A stretch of 41,910 nt of DNA, from assembly GCA_905214465.1 (NCBI GenBank), contig CAJMMD010000019.1, forward strand, positions 1 to 41,910, in the 5' to 3' direction. This document shows, one piece after another, positions 10,640-17,760 of the stretch; the stretch's first letter is position 1; each line of letters begins with the position of its first letter. Under the pieces are notes generated by a model. It had not been told where the DNA came from. It made no database searches and saw only the letters and a list, made by a program, of their open reading frames with translations. The position numbers and the translations under genes are program-made. This stretch comes from an uncultured bacterium. Lineage in GTDB: Bacteria; Actinomycetota; Coriobacteriia; Coriobacteriales; Coriobacteriaceae.

Positions 10640-10676
10640 GCGGCGAGCGGGTTGTGACAACCTTCCCGCCGCTTTT
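10640..10676 (+). terminator. Probable rho-independent terminator after DegV
   Basis: GCGGC (10640-10644) pairs with GCCGC (10668-10672), with further pairing inside (GGTTGT with ACAACC), and is followed by TTTT. It lies 30 bases after the DegV stop, so pflA probably has its own promoter. Confidence 0.7.
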
Positions 10677-10795
10677 GCGTGGAGTCAAATAGGACGATCA
10701 AATTGACCGCTAAACCGTTTCGCCATCAGGCGTATGGGCTAGAATGGCTCTGGCATTTTAATTGACAAAAACCAAAGAGAGGCAAGGTTGCGGGA

Positions 10796-11614
10796 ATGGC
10801 TGAGATGACGCTTGAGGGTGTGGATGCTCATCCCGAGGACTCTGCGTATGCCCTGGGTCGCGTGCATTCGATCGAGACGATGGGAACGGTCGACGGTCCC
10901 GGCATCCGCTTTGTAGTGTTTGTTCAGGGTTGCCCCATGCGTTGTGCGTATTGTCACAATCCCGATACCTGGTCTGTTAACGGCGGCACGATGGTGACCG
11001 TCGAGCATCTCATGGACGAGTTCCAGAGCAACCATGAGTTCTACCGTAGCGGCGGCATTACCGTTTCGGGCGGCGAACCGCTCCTGCAGCCCGAGTTTTT
11101 GGCCGACCTGTTCCGTGCAATGCACAACAACCCCGATGGCCGCGTACACACCTGCCTAGACAGCTGTGGCTATGCATTTGATCCCAAGCATCCGGAGAAG
11201 TTCGATGCTGTTCTCAACGAGACCGATATGGTGCTGCTCGACATCAAGCATGCCGATCCGATTGAGCATAAAAAGCTGACCGGTTGCGATCCTGCGCGCA
11301 TCCTGGCGTTTGGCGATGAGCTTGCCCGTCGCAAGATTAAGGTTGTTATTCGCCACGTGGTGGTGCCGGGTATCACCGATACGGCGGAGGAATGCGAGAA
11401 GCTCGGTCGCCTGATCGCTCCATGGCACAACGTGGTGGGCCTGGAAATGCTGCCGTATCACACGATGGGTGTCGTCAAGTACGAGCAGCTGGGTATTCCC
11501 TATAAGCTCGAGGGCGTGCCCCAGATGGATACCGCGCGCATGCCCGAGCTGCGCAACGCCGTCATGGCCGGCATGAAAAAGCGCCGCGCCGAACTCAAAA
11601 ACGCCATCGACTAG
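10796..11614 (+). CDS. pflA: Pyruvate formate-lyase activating enzyme (radical SAM)
   Basis: Uses S-adenosylmethionine and a 4Fe-4S cluster to abstract hydrogen from the glycyl-radical residue of pyruvate formate-lyase. The CX3CX2C cluster motif is Cys46, Cys50 and Cys53 in GCPMRCAYCHNP. It also has GTVDGPGIRFVVF, the SAM-binding TVSGGEPLLQ, and DIKHADP, all typical of PflA. It is 272 residues, about 25 more than E. coli PflA, with the extra length at the N-terminus. Its expected target here is Gly58 of the separate 83-residue protein, so it must act on a small subunit docked on, or free from, the catalytic chain. Confidence 0.94.
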   Translation: MAEMTLEGVDAHPEDSAYALGRVHSIETMGTVDGPGIRFVVFVQGCPMRCAYCHNPDTWSVNGGTMVTVEHLMDEFQSNHEFYRSGGITVSGGEPLLQPEFLADLFRAMHNNPDGRVHTCLDSCGYAFDPKHPEKFDAVLNETDMVLLDIKHADPIEHKKLTGCDPARILAFGDELARRKIKVVIRHVVVPGITDTAEECEKLGRLIAPWHNVVGLEMLPYHTMGVVKYEQLGIPYKLEGVPQMDTARMPELRNAVMAGMKKRRAELKNAID

Positions 11615-11635
11615 CGAGCCATTTTCGCCCCAAGG

Positions 11636-11666
11636 GCACTCATTGGGGACAGACTTAAATGAGTGC
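11636..11666. repeat. GGGACAG-loop hairpin with unrelated stem
   Basis: GCACTCATT (11636-11644) and AATGAGTGC (11658-11666) form a perfect 9-bp stem around GGGGACAGACTTA. The loop matches AGGGACAGGTTTA of the copies at 26803, 32911 and 35183, while the stem is completely different. It sits 20 bases after the pflA stop and abuts a broken gene. Confidence 0.8.
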
Positions 11667-11884
11667 GCGATGGCATTGCGGGCGAGCATGTTTTGGTGCG
11701 CAACAAGGCAGGCTGGATTAGCGAGGATGGTTACTATTCGACATGCGATGCGGGCCTTATCGGCATCGATGGTCGTACCTATGTCATGAGCGTCATGACA
11801 TCGATGCCGTGGGGCGACCGCTCGAGCGAGGTTACGGCCGTGATTGCAAAGGCTCTGTTTGATATGCGAGCTGCGCTGGCTTAG
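11663..11884 (+). pseudogene. Remnant C-terminus of a class A beta-lactamase-fold serine hydrolase
   Basis: The frame reads VRNKAGWISEDGYYSTCDAG, then LIGIDGRTYVMSVMTSMPWG and an alpha-helical end. This resembles the last 70 or so residues of beta-lactamase-like hydrolases (KTG-type motif, DAG, YVxxVMT). The N-terminal two thirds with the catalytic SxxK is absent. An in-frame stop lies at 11660 and no ribosome site precedes the possible GTG start. The hairpin repeat at 11636-11666 sits at the break. The family call is by eye and moderately secure. Confidence 0.6.
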
Positions 11885-11962
11885 CGTGTTCGTTTGGCGA
11901 GGTCAAACAAAATGCTGGTACCATACCGTGGTTGAGAATTTCGTATAGGTTTGGGGAATGGT

Positions 11963-12703
11963 ATGGCTACCATCGCGATTATCGGTGCGCTCGAAAAAGA
12001 GATCATGCAGATTAAGGAAGAGCTGAGCGACGTTTGCGAGGCACGGGAGGCAGGCTTGACCGTTGTGAGCGGCGAGCTCAACGGCCTGACAGTCGTCGCC
12101 ACAACGGCGGGCATGGGCACGGTGAACGCCGCCGCTGCAACACAGCACCTCATTAGCAAGTATGCTCCGCAGGCTGTTGTGTTTTCGGGCATTGCGGGCG
12201 GTTTGAACCCCAAGCTCCATATCGACGACGTGGTCATTGGCAAACGCCTACGCTATCTGGATACCGATACCGCGCTTATCGCCGAGTCCGCACCGGGGCT
12301 TGAGGAGTTTGGTTCGACGCCCGCGCTGGTCGATATTGCCGTCGACGTGCTTGCTGAGCGTGGGTTCGTTGACGCTTCGACAAATGCAGTCGCTTCGAAC
12401 GAGGGCACCAAACAGTTCCTGGTCGGCACGATTGCCACGGGTAACCGCTTTGTGACGGGCGCCGCCATGCGTAACGACGCTATCGAAGCGACGCATGCCG
12501 ATTGTGTCGGCATGGAGGGCGCGGCGATTGCCCATGTCGCAACCAAAAATGGTGTCGATTGCCTGGTGTTGCGCGCTATCAGCGATAATTGTGACGAGGC
12601 GTACGATGCAATTTGCGACCGAGAGTTCGATCTGTTCGAGTACGCGCGTGTCGCAAGTAACATCACGCTCGATATCGTCCGCCGCATTGCCGCTGCGCAA
12701 TAG
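11963..12703 (+). CDS. mtnN: 5'-methylthioadenosine/S-adenosylhomocysteine nucleosidase
   Basis: Hydrolyses methylthioadenosine, S-adenosylhomocysteine and 5'-deoxyadenosine, clearing products of SAM use. The 246-residue protein has IIGALEKE near the start (catalytic acid), TTAGMGTVNAA, VFSGIAGGL, GMEGAAIAHVA and RAISDNCDE (catalytic Asp). Start ATG 11963 gives the usual N-terminus MATIAIIGALEKE with GGGGA upstream; a TTG 12 bases earlier is possible but unlikely. Removing 5'-deoxyadenosine would help the nearby radical SAM activase, although co-transcription is not shown. Confidence 0.93.
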   Translation: MATIAIIGALEKEIMQIKEELSDVCEAREAGLTVVSGELNGLTVVATTAGMGTVNAAAATQHLISKYAPQAVVFSGIAGGLNPKLHIDDVVIGKRLRYLDTDTALIAESAPGLEEFGSTPALVDIAVDVLAERGFVDASTNAVASNEGTKQFLVGTIATGNRFVTGAAMRNDAIEATHADCVGMEGAAIAHVATKNGVDCLVLRAISDNCDEAYDAICDREFDLFEYARVASNITLDIVRRIAAAQ

Positions 12704-12741
12704 CGCGCTCTTTTGTAAGAACCTACGACCAAGGAGTGTCC

Positions 12742-13332
12742 ATGGCCGATTCCATTAACTACCAGCTTGCCAAGTTCGTCGCCAGCTACGGCAAGGTTTC
12801 GCTGATTCCCGAGTCCACCTGCCCCGAAGTGAGCTTTGTCGGCCGCTCCAATGTGGGCAAGTCGTCGATTATGAACAAGCTCTTTGGCCGCAAGAACCTG
12901 GTCAAGGTTTCGAGCACACCGGGCAAGACAAGCAACATCAATTTCTTCGAGGCCGACGACGTGCACTTCGTCGACCTGCCGGGCTATGGTTTCGCCCGTC
13001 GTTCTAAGGCCGAGCGCGACCGCTGGGCCGAGCTTATCGGCGACTTTTTCGACTCCGAGCGCAGCTTTAACTTGGTCGTCTCGCTGGTGGACATTCGTCA
13101 CGACCCCAGCAAGCTCGATCATGACATGATCGACTACCTGCAGGGCAACGAGTTCAACTTTATCGTCTGCCTCACCAAAGCCGACAAGCTCAGCCGCACC
13201 CAGCAGGCCCGCCAGGCGGCAGCCATCAAAAAGCAGCTCAACGTCCCGGCCGAAAACGTAATCATCACAAGCTCCCAGACCGGCACCGGCATCGATGAAC
13301 TCAAGCGCCGCATCGCCGAGGCCTGCCTCTAA
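12742..13332 (+). CDS. engB: Ribosome biogenesis GTPase EngB (YihA/YsxC)
   Basis: A 196-residue small GTPase needed for large ribosomal subunit assembly. It has G1 FVGRSNVGKSS, the switch region SSTPGKTSNINFF, G3 VDLPGYGFARR, G4 LTKADKLS and G5 TSSQTGTG. Length and order are standard. Start ATG 12742 lies five bases after AAGGAG; a GTG two codons earlier is less likely. It follows mtnN by 38 bases on the same strand. Confidence 0.96.
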   Translation: MADSINYQLAKFVASYGKVSLIPESTCPEVSFVGRSNVGKSSIMNKLFGRKNLVKVSSTPGKTSNINFFEADDVHFVDLPGYGFARRSKAERDRWAELIGDFFDSERSFNLVVSLVDIRHDPSKLDHDMIDYLQGNEFNFIVCLTKADKLSRTQQARQAAAIKKQLNVPAENVIITSSQTGTGIDELKRRIAEACL

Positions 13333-13364
13333 TCGGGCTGCAACCCCTCAAAAGCTCTCATCTA

Positions 13365-13422
13365 TATCACCCCAGTGATAGTTATTGGTAAACTATCACT
13401 GGGGTGATATTTTTTAGGAGGT
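13365..13422 (+). promoter_or_regulatory. Tandem operators and putative promoter of the DUF3990/XRE pair
   Basis: Two 16-bp palindromes of form TATCAC-N4-GTGATA lie at 13365-13380 and 13394-13409, centres 29 bp apart. They are inverted copies of each other, so the whole is also a 20-bp hairpin. TTGGTA (13385-13390) and TATTTT (13408-13413) are 17 bp apart and could be -35 and -10, with the second operator in the spacer. That would leave only a very short leader before AGGAGGT (13416-13422), so the true promoter may lie elsewhere. The XRE domain of the second gene is the natural repressor. Confidence 0.7.
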
Positions 13423-13426
13423 CGAT

Positions 13427-14110
13427 ATGGAGCTTTGGCACGGGTCGGAGGTTGTTGTCGAGCATCCATCGTTGGATAAATGCAGGCAATTCAATGACTA
13501 TGGGCGCGGGTTTTATTGCACGCCACATGAGGAAATGGCAATGGAATGGGCATGCCGGACCGAGTCTGATGGCATTGCCAATCGATATGAGCTTGATTTA
13601 GATGGCCTTGCGATTTTGGATTTGGAATCAGGTGAGTTCTCGATTCTCAACTGGCTTGCAATTCTGGCGAATAAGAGAGAGTTCAATGTTTCAACGCCAG
13701 TAGCACGCGAGGGGCTTCGTTATCTGCTGGATAACTGCCTGATTGATATTTCTCCCTATGACGTTATTCGAGGCTATCGTGCAGACGATTCCTATTTCTC
13801 GTTTGCAAGACAGTTTGTCAACGGCATGATCTCGCTCAGGCAATTGCAGCGCATTATGTTTTTGGGGGATTTGGGCATTCAATATGCGCTCATGAGTGAG
13901 CGTGCGTTCTCGGCGATTAAGTTCCGCGATTGGAAGCAGGCCTCGGGAGCTGAGTTTTATCCCAAACGATTTGAGCGAGAACAGAACGCTCGACGAAAGT
14001 ACCTGGATACGGTAAACGGATTTGACTCTGATGGTGTCGACATTAGGGATTTGATGGCAGGGAGGGTTGATTTAAATGATCCAAGAGTTAACGGATCGTG
14101 GGCCGAGTAG
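13427..14110 (+). CDS. DUF3990 ADP-ribosyltransferase-like protein, candidate toxin
   Basis: This 227-residue protein matches the DUF3990 pattern: LWHGS at 3-7, FNDYGRGFYCT at 22-32, an aromatic WACRTESDGIANRYELD stretch, and DLGIQYALMSERAFSAIKF near 148-166. DUF3990 belongs to the ADP-ribosyltransferase fold group. His5, Tyr30 and Gln152 are plausible counterparts of the H-Y-[EQ] NAD-binding residues, by inference only. Codon use and base composition are less GC-rich than in neighbouring engB, suggesting transfer. It overlaps the next gene by 35 bases, as in toxin-antitoxin pairs. The target is unknown. Confidence 0.75.
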   Translation: MELWHGSEVVVEHPSLDKCRQFNDYGRGFYCTPHEEMAMEWACRTESDGIANRYELDLDGLAILDLESGEFSILNWLAILANKREFNVSTPVAREGLRYLLDNCLIDISPYDVIRGYRADDSYFSFARQFVNGMISLRQLQRIMFLGDLGIQYALMSERAFSAIKFRDWKQASGAEFYPKRFEREQNARRKYLDTVNGFDSDGVDIRDLMAGRVDLNDPRVNGSWAE

Positions 14111-14774
14111 GACATACCCCGTCTACTACCTTGAGGATGCAATGAACAACCTCGGCGACTGCTTTGACTATGCCGTTAACGATTATGGGGCAGAAGGATC
14201 GGAAGTTGCTGAACTCTTTTGCCTGAGCGGCGTAGCCCGCGAGTTCGAACGCGGCAACGCATGGGTCGTATCGGGAAAATCGGGCGTTGAGCTGTTTGCG
14301 CTCATTGCCGAAAGGTTCGGCTATCAATCAAGGCCGATGCCAAATCGAACCTACCGATTCGAAAAGACACCGGAATATTGGACAGGCTGGATATTGGCAT
14401 ACCTTCAGTGGCGCCTAGGAGAGTCTTTCGAAGATTTGCTGCATGTCGTTCCATTCGATGTGCTACGCAGTCTGTACTACCCCTGGCACGAAGCCTCAGA
14501 GGAACGTGTGGCGCGTCTTATTTGCGATATGGCGAAGAAAACACCTCGTCAAACTAAACTGGCGCAAGCAAGAAAGAGGCTCAAGAAAACCCAACAAGAC
14601 CTGGCATACGAATCGGGCGTATCACTCCGCTCAATCCAAATGTACGAGCAGCGCCAGAGAAACATCAATGAAGCTTCGGTTACAAGCGTAAGAGCCATAG
14701 CAAAAGCCCTCCACTGCAACATCGAAGACCTCCTAGAACCAGTCTTCGAATACAAAGAAACCAGCGCCGCCTAA
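14076..14774 (+). CDS. XRE-family regulator with N-terminal toxin-partner domain, candidate antitoxin
   Basis: This 232-residue protein has a C-terminal helix-turn-helix of Cro/C1 type at about 161-221 (QARKRLKKTQQDLAYESGVS, ending IEDLLEP). Its N-terminal region of about 90 residues includes DYAVNDYGAEGSEVAELFCL and SGVAREFERGNAWVVSGKSG, similar in style to DUF3791-type partners of DUF3990 proteins. A middle part (97-150) I do not recognise. ATG 14076 follows GGAGG by ten bases, inside the end of the toxin gene. The expected roles are neutralising the DUF3990 protein and repressing the pair through the palindromes at 13365-13409. Confidence 0.75.
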   Translation: MIQELTDRGPSRTYPVYYLEDAMNNLGDCFDYAVNDYGAEGSEVAELFCLSGVAREFERGNAWVVSGKSGVELFALIAERFGYQSRPMPNRTYRFEKTPEYWTGWILAYLQWRLGESFEDLLHVVPFDVLRSLYYPWHEASEERVARLICDMAKKTPRQTKLAQARKRLKKTQQDLAYESGVSLRSIQMYEQRQRNINEASVTSVRAIAKALHCNIEDLLEPVFEYKETSAA

Positions 14775-14880
14775 ACCAAGCACACAGCCGATGCCCGCCT
14801 CTAGGAAGTGCTCCAGCCTAGCAAGAGCCCCTACCAATAAAAAGCAACTATCAGCCCGGCGACTTTCCAGAGCGTAGGTT

Positions 14881-15063
14881 CCTGTAGCCGCCGCCAGCGA
14901 AGTTAACGTAGGGGAGGCCAGGGGCTTTGCCCCCAAATCTTTCCGCAGGACGGCAGGACCCCCGCCGCACGAAGTGCGCAGCGGGGGTCCTGCCATGTCC
15001 GAGGACGATTTGGGGGCAAAGCCCCTGGCCTCCCCGGCGGGTATAAGGTACGGCGACTACAGG
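14881..15063. repeat. Long inverted repeat B, conserved-core family
   Basis: Perfect 28-bp arms lie at 14911-14938 and 15008-15035. Read on the minus strand, the core has left strand CGTCCTCGGACATG (14994-15007) and right strand CGTCCTGCGGAAAG (14939-14952). The left strand is identical to repeat A over 14 bases and the right over the first ten. The 14-bp inner stem (14952-14965 with 14981-14994) differs from A, while the apical GCGCACTTCGTGC is the same. Beyond the arms, CCTGTAGCCGCCG (14881-14893) is an inverted 12/13 match to 15051-15063, which contains the thrB stop codon. No T run is present. Confidence 0.9.
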
Positions 15064-15938
15064 TATTCGATCTGGGCGCCTTCCGTGTCGCACGTCAGAA
15101 TGTGCGTGTCGCATTTGGGGAACTGCTCGCGCAGCTTGACCTGCAGGAACTTGGCTACGATAGTGTCATCGGTTACAGCCATAAGGGTCGAGCCGGAGCC
15201 ACTGATCCAGATGGTCTTGGCGCCGCCATTAAGGCAGGTGTCGCGCACAGCGTTGTAATCGGGAATCAGGCGGCGGCGATAGGGCTCCTGGATGCGGTCG
15301 TCGTTGGCGGCGGCAATCAGGTCAAGGTCGCCGGTCTCCAGGCCGCGCGTCATGCCGGCGATGCGGCCCATTTGCCACACGGCGGTGGAGAGCGGAATCT
15401 CCTGCGGCACGACTTTGCGCGCCTCGCTCGTATGTACCTCGTAGGGCGGAATCACGGTAATAAAACGTAAGCGATCGCTCACCTCGTAGCGCAGGCACTG
15501 GGGCAGCGAGTCGGTCGGCGTAAAGGAGCAGACGGCGCCGCCCAGGATGGCGGGGGCGACGTTATCGGGATGGCCCTCGACTTCGGTGGCAATGCGAACC
15601 AGCTCGGCGCGGTCGACGGTGTGGCCTGTCAGTGCGGCGGCGGCCATAATGCCGGCGACGACGCAGGTGGAGCTGGAGCCCAGGCCGCGGGCGACGGGAA
15701 CGTCAGTCTGAATGTCGATGGCGACGGGGAAGGTCGGCTCGCCCCATGCGGCCAGTGCATCGACAAAGCTGACGTAAACCAGGTTATTCTCGTTTTGGAA
15801 CTCTTCGGGGCAGCCCGTGATGGTGAGTTTGTCGGCGCGCTCAAAGGTAAAGTGCGAGTAGAGGCTGACGGCCATGCCGAGGGTATCGTAGCCAATGCCC
15901 AAGTTGGCGCTTGTTGCTGGGACGGTGATCTTGATCAT
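15057..15938 (-). CDS. thrB: Homoserine kinase
   Basis: Phosphorylates homoserine with ATP, feeding threonine synthase. The 293-residue GHMP kinase has the N-terminal VPATSANLGIGYDTLG, the phosphate-binding loop PVARGLGSSSTC (81-92), and the C-terminal SGSGSTLMA. Start ATG 15938 follows AGGAG by six bases. It lies downstream of thrC on the same strand, but the 201 bases between them hold a large palindrome and a terminator-like hairpin, so coupling to thrC may be partial. Confidence 0.95.
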   Translation of the reverse strand: MIKITVPATSANLGIGYDTLGMAVSLYSHFTFERADKLTITGCPEEFQNENNLVYVSFVDALAAWGEPTFPVAIDIQTDVPVARGLGSSSTCVVAGIMAAAALTGHTVDRAELVRIATEVEGHPDNVAPAILGGAVCSFTPTDSLPQCLRYEVSDRLRFITVIPPYEVHTSEARKVVPQEIPLSTAVWQMGRIAGMTRGLETGDLDLIAAANDDRIQEPYRRRLIPDYNAVRDTCLNGGAKTIWISGSGSTLMAVTDDTIVAKFLQVKLREQFPKCDTHILTCDTEGAQIEYL

Positions 15939-15953
15939 GGGAATCTCCTGGGC

Positions 15954-16059
15954 GGTCTGCCTGTTTAGTTCGCTGCTCGGGCAGTCCTGGCTCGCTCGGA
16001 AAGCACATTAAGTGCTTTCCGGCTCGTGCGGAACTCGCGACGAACTAAACAGGCAGACC
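15954..16059. repeat. Long inverted repeat E between thrC and thrB, possible conserved-core member
   Basis: Perfect 19-bp outer arms (15954-15972 and 16041-16059) and a perfect 10-bp apical stem (CGGAAAGCAC/GTGCTTTCCG around ATTAA) enclose an asymmetric middle. The middle contains GTCCTGG on the left and GTGCGGAA on the right, resembling the GTCCT...TGCGGA core of repeats A to C. The strands next to it do not pair as in A to C, so membership is tentative. It lies 16 bases upstream of the thrB start. Confidence 0.75.
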
Positions 16060-16107
16060 CGCATGTCAGTTCGTCATCATCCCAAGGGTTATCTGATGAA
16101 AGAAGGT

Positions 16108-16127
16108 GCGCCGGCTTTCGCCGGCGC
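16108..16127 (-). terminator. GC-rich hairpin after thrC, possible attenuating terminator
   Basis: GCGCCGG (16108-16114) and CCGGCGC (16121-16127) pair around CTTTCG. On the minus strand the hairpin lies 12 bases after the thrC stop and is followed by ACCTTCTTTC, a weak pyrimidine tail. The stem is the same as that of the hairpin at 9021-9040 between pflB and its radical subunit. Confidence 0.55.
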
Positions 16128-16139
16128 TTAATAAGGGGT

Positions 16140-17657
16140 TTAGTTAGTAGCCATCTTTTTTGCTGCAGACTCGACGTAGCTTGCCATCTCATCGACGTCG
16201 CAGACGTCTTCGAAGCGGACGGGTTTGGACTCGAGTTCGGCGAGCTGGGTCGGGGCGACCGTGTTGGTGGCCTGCTCGAGCACACGCATAGCCTCAAAAT
16301 CATCCTCGGGAACGTCGAGGCCCAAGGCGTCGCAGCAGGCTCGCGGGAACTTGTAGGGGCTGGCGGTCGAAAGCAACACGCGGGCCTTGGCGCCCTCGGC
16401 GGGAGCGACCTTTTCGAAGACGTGATAGCCGCAAGCGGTGTGCGGGTCGATCACGTAGCCGTTCGCGTCCCAGCAGCTCTTGATGGCAGCGCGGACCTCG
16501 TCCTCGCTGGCCCAACCGCAGCCAAAGACGCTCTGAATCTTTGCCAGCAGTTCGGCGGGTACCTCGTAGCGGCCGGTCTGGGCAAGCTGCTCCATAAGGC
16601 CGGAAACGAGCTCACAGTCGCCGTCGGACAGGAAGTAGAGCATGCGCTCCAGGTTGGAGCTAATAAGGATGTCCATCGACGGCGAGATGGTCGTGAAGAA
16701 CGGACGGTTGCGGTCGTAGACGCCGGTGGTCAGGAAGTCAGCCAGAACGTTGTTCTTGTCGCTCGCGACGATGAGCTTGGCGACGGGCAGACCCATGCGC
16801 TTGGCATAGTAGCCGGCCAGGATATCGCCAAAGTTGCCGGTCGGCACGCAGAACTCCACGGCATCGCCGGCCTTGATGGCGCCGGCGCGCAGCAGCCGCG
16901 CATAGGCGGCAAAGTAGTAGACAACCTGCGGCACCAGGCGGCCGACGTTGATGGAGTTGGCGCTCGAGAGCACCGTGCCGGCGGCCTCCAAGCGCTCGGC
17001 AAGTTCCTTATCGGCAAAGATGCGCTTGACGGCACTCTGGGCGTCGTCGAAGTTGCCGCGGATACCGCAGACGGCGACGTTATCGCCCTCCTGAGTGGAC
17101 ATCTGCAGGTTCTGGACGCGGCTGACCTTGCCCTCGGGATAAAAGACAGTGATGCCCGTGCCCGGAGCGTCGGCAAAGCCGGCGAGTGCTGCCTTGCCCG
17201 TGTCGCCCGACGTGGCGGTGACGATCATGATGCGCTCGGCGCCGCCGTCCTTGGCGGAGGTGCGGGCCATAAGGCGGGGGAGCATCTGCAGGGCGACGTC
17301 CTTGAAGGCGCTCGTGGGGCCGCCAAAGAGTTCCATCACATAGGTCTGAGGGGCGTCAGCGCCCGGCGCAGCGTCGAGTTTGACGAGCGGCGTAACCTCT
17401 TCGCTCGCGAACGTGCCGCGGTATGCCTCGTCGACACACGCCGAAATTTCTTCGGCCGTGTAATCATTCAGTAACATTCCCAACACATCTTGAGCGATTT
17501 CAAAGTACGATTTATCTGCAAGCGAGCTGATATCGACCTGCTGGGTGCCAAGCTCGTCCGAGACAAACAGACCCCCGTCGGGAGCGATGCCGGTGCGGAT
17601 TGCCACCTTACTTGAGCACGATAAAGTGCGTCCTCGTGTACTATGATAAGTTCCCAT
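16140..17657 (-). CDS. thrC: Threonine synthase
   Basis: Converts O-phosphohomoserine to threonine with pyridoxal phosphate. The 505-residue protein has the longer architecture with the N-terminal block YHSTRGRTLSCSSKVAIRTG. The cofactor lysine is Lys119 in GPTSAFKDVALQ, and the phosphate-binding block ATSGDTGKAALAGF follows. The start is ATG 17657, nine bases after GAGGAG. The frame is open to 17702, but the extra 15 codons lie beyond that ribosome site. It is divergent from the aspartate kinase gene, with 103 bases between the starts holding both promoters. Confidence 0.95.
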   Translation of the reverse strand: MGTYHSTRGRTLSCSSKVAIRTGIAPDGGLFVSDELGTQQVDISSLADKSYFEIAQDVLGMLLNDYTAEEISACVDEAYRGTFASEEVTPLVKLDAAPGADAPQTYVMELFGGPTSAFKDVALQMLPRLMARTSAKDGGAERIMIVTATSGDTGKAALAGFADAPGTGITVFYPEGKVSRVQNLQMSTQEGDNVAVCGIRGNFDDAQSAVKRIFADKELAERLEAAGTVLSSANSINVGRLVPQVVYYFAAYARLLRAGAIKAGDAVEFCVPTGNFGDILAGYYAKRMGLPVAKLIVASDKNNVLADFLTTGVYDRNRPFFTTISPSMDILISSNLERMLYFLSDGDCELVSGLMEQLAQTGRYEVPAELLAKIQSVFGCGWASEDEVRAAIKSCWDANGYVIDPHTACGYHVFEKVAPAEGAKARVLLSTASPYKFPRACCDALGLDVPEDDFEAMRVLEQATNTVAPTQLAELESKPVRFEDVCDVDEMASYVESAAKKMATN

Positions 17658-17760
17658 ATAACACTGCTCCTCGGATGCCTTGGTCCCAATCGGTGAAACC
17701 ATGGTATCAGAGCGCGCAAAACAGGTTTGCAGAGGCTTTTAGAAAGGTAACCTCCAGCCC

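Noticed and set aside
13365..13409. Terminator of engB
   Set aside because: The 20-bp palindrome is made of two operator-like units, lies directly before a ribosome site, and overlaps a possible promoter. Its T run is short, so termination is at most a second role.
16026..17474. A 482-codon frame antisense to thrC
   Set aside because: It begins inside palindrome E and follows threonine synthase codons in reverse; no recognisable protein.
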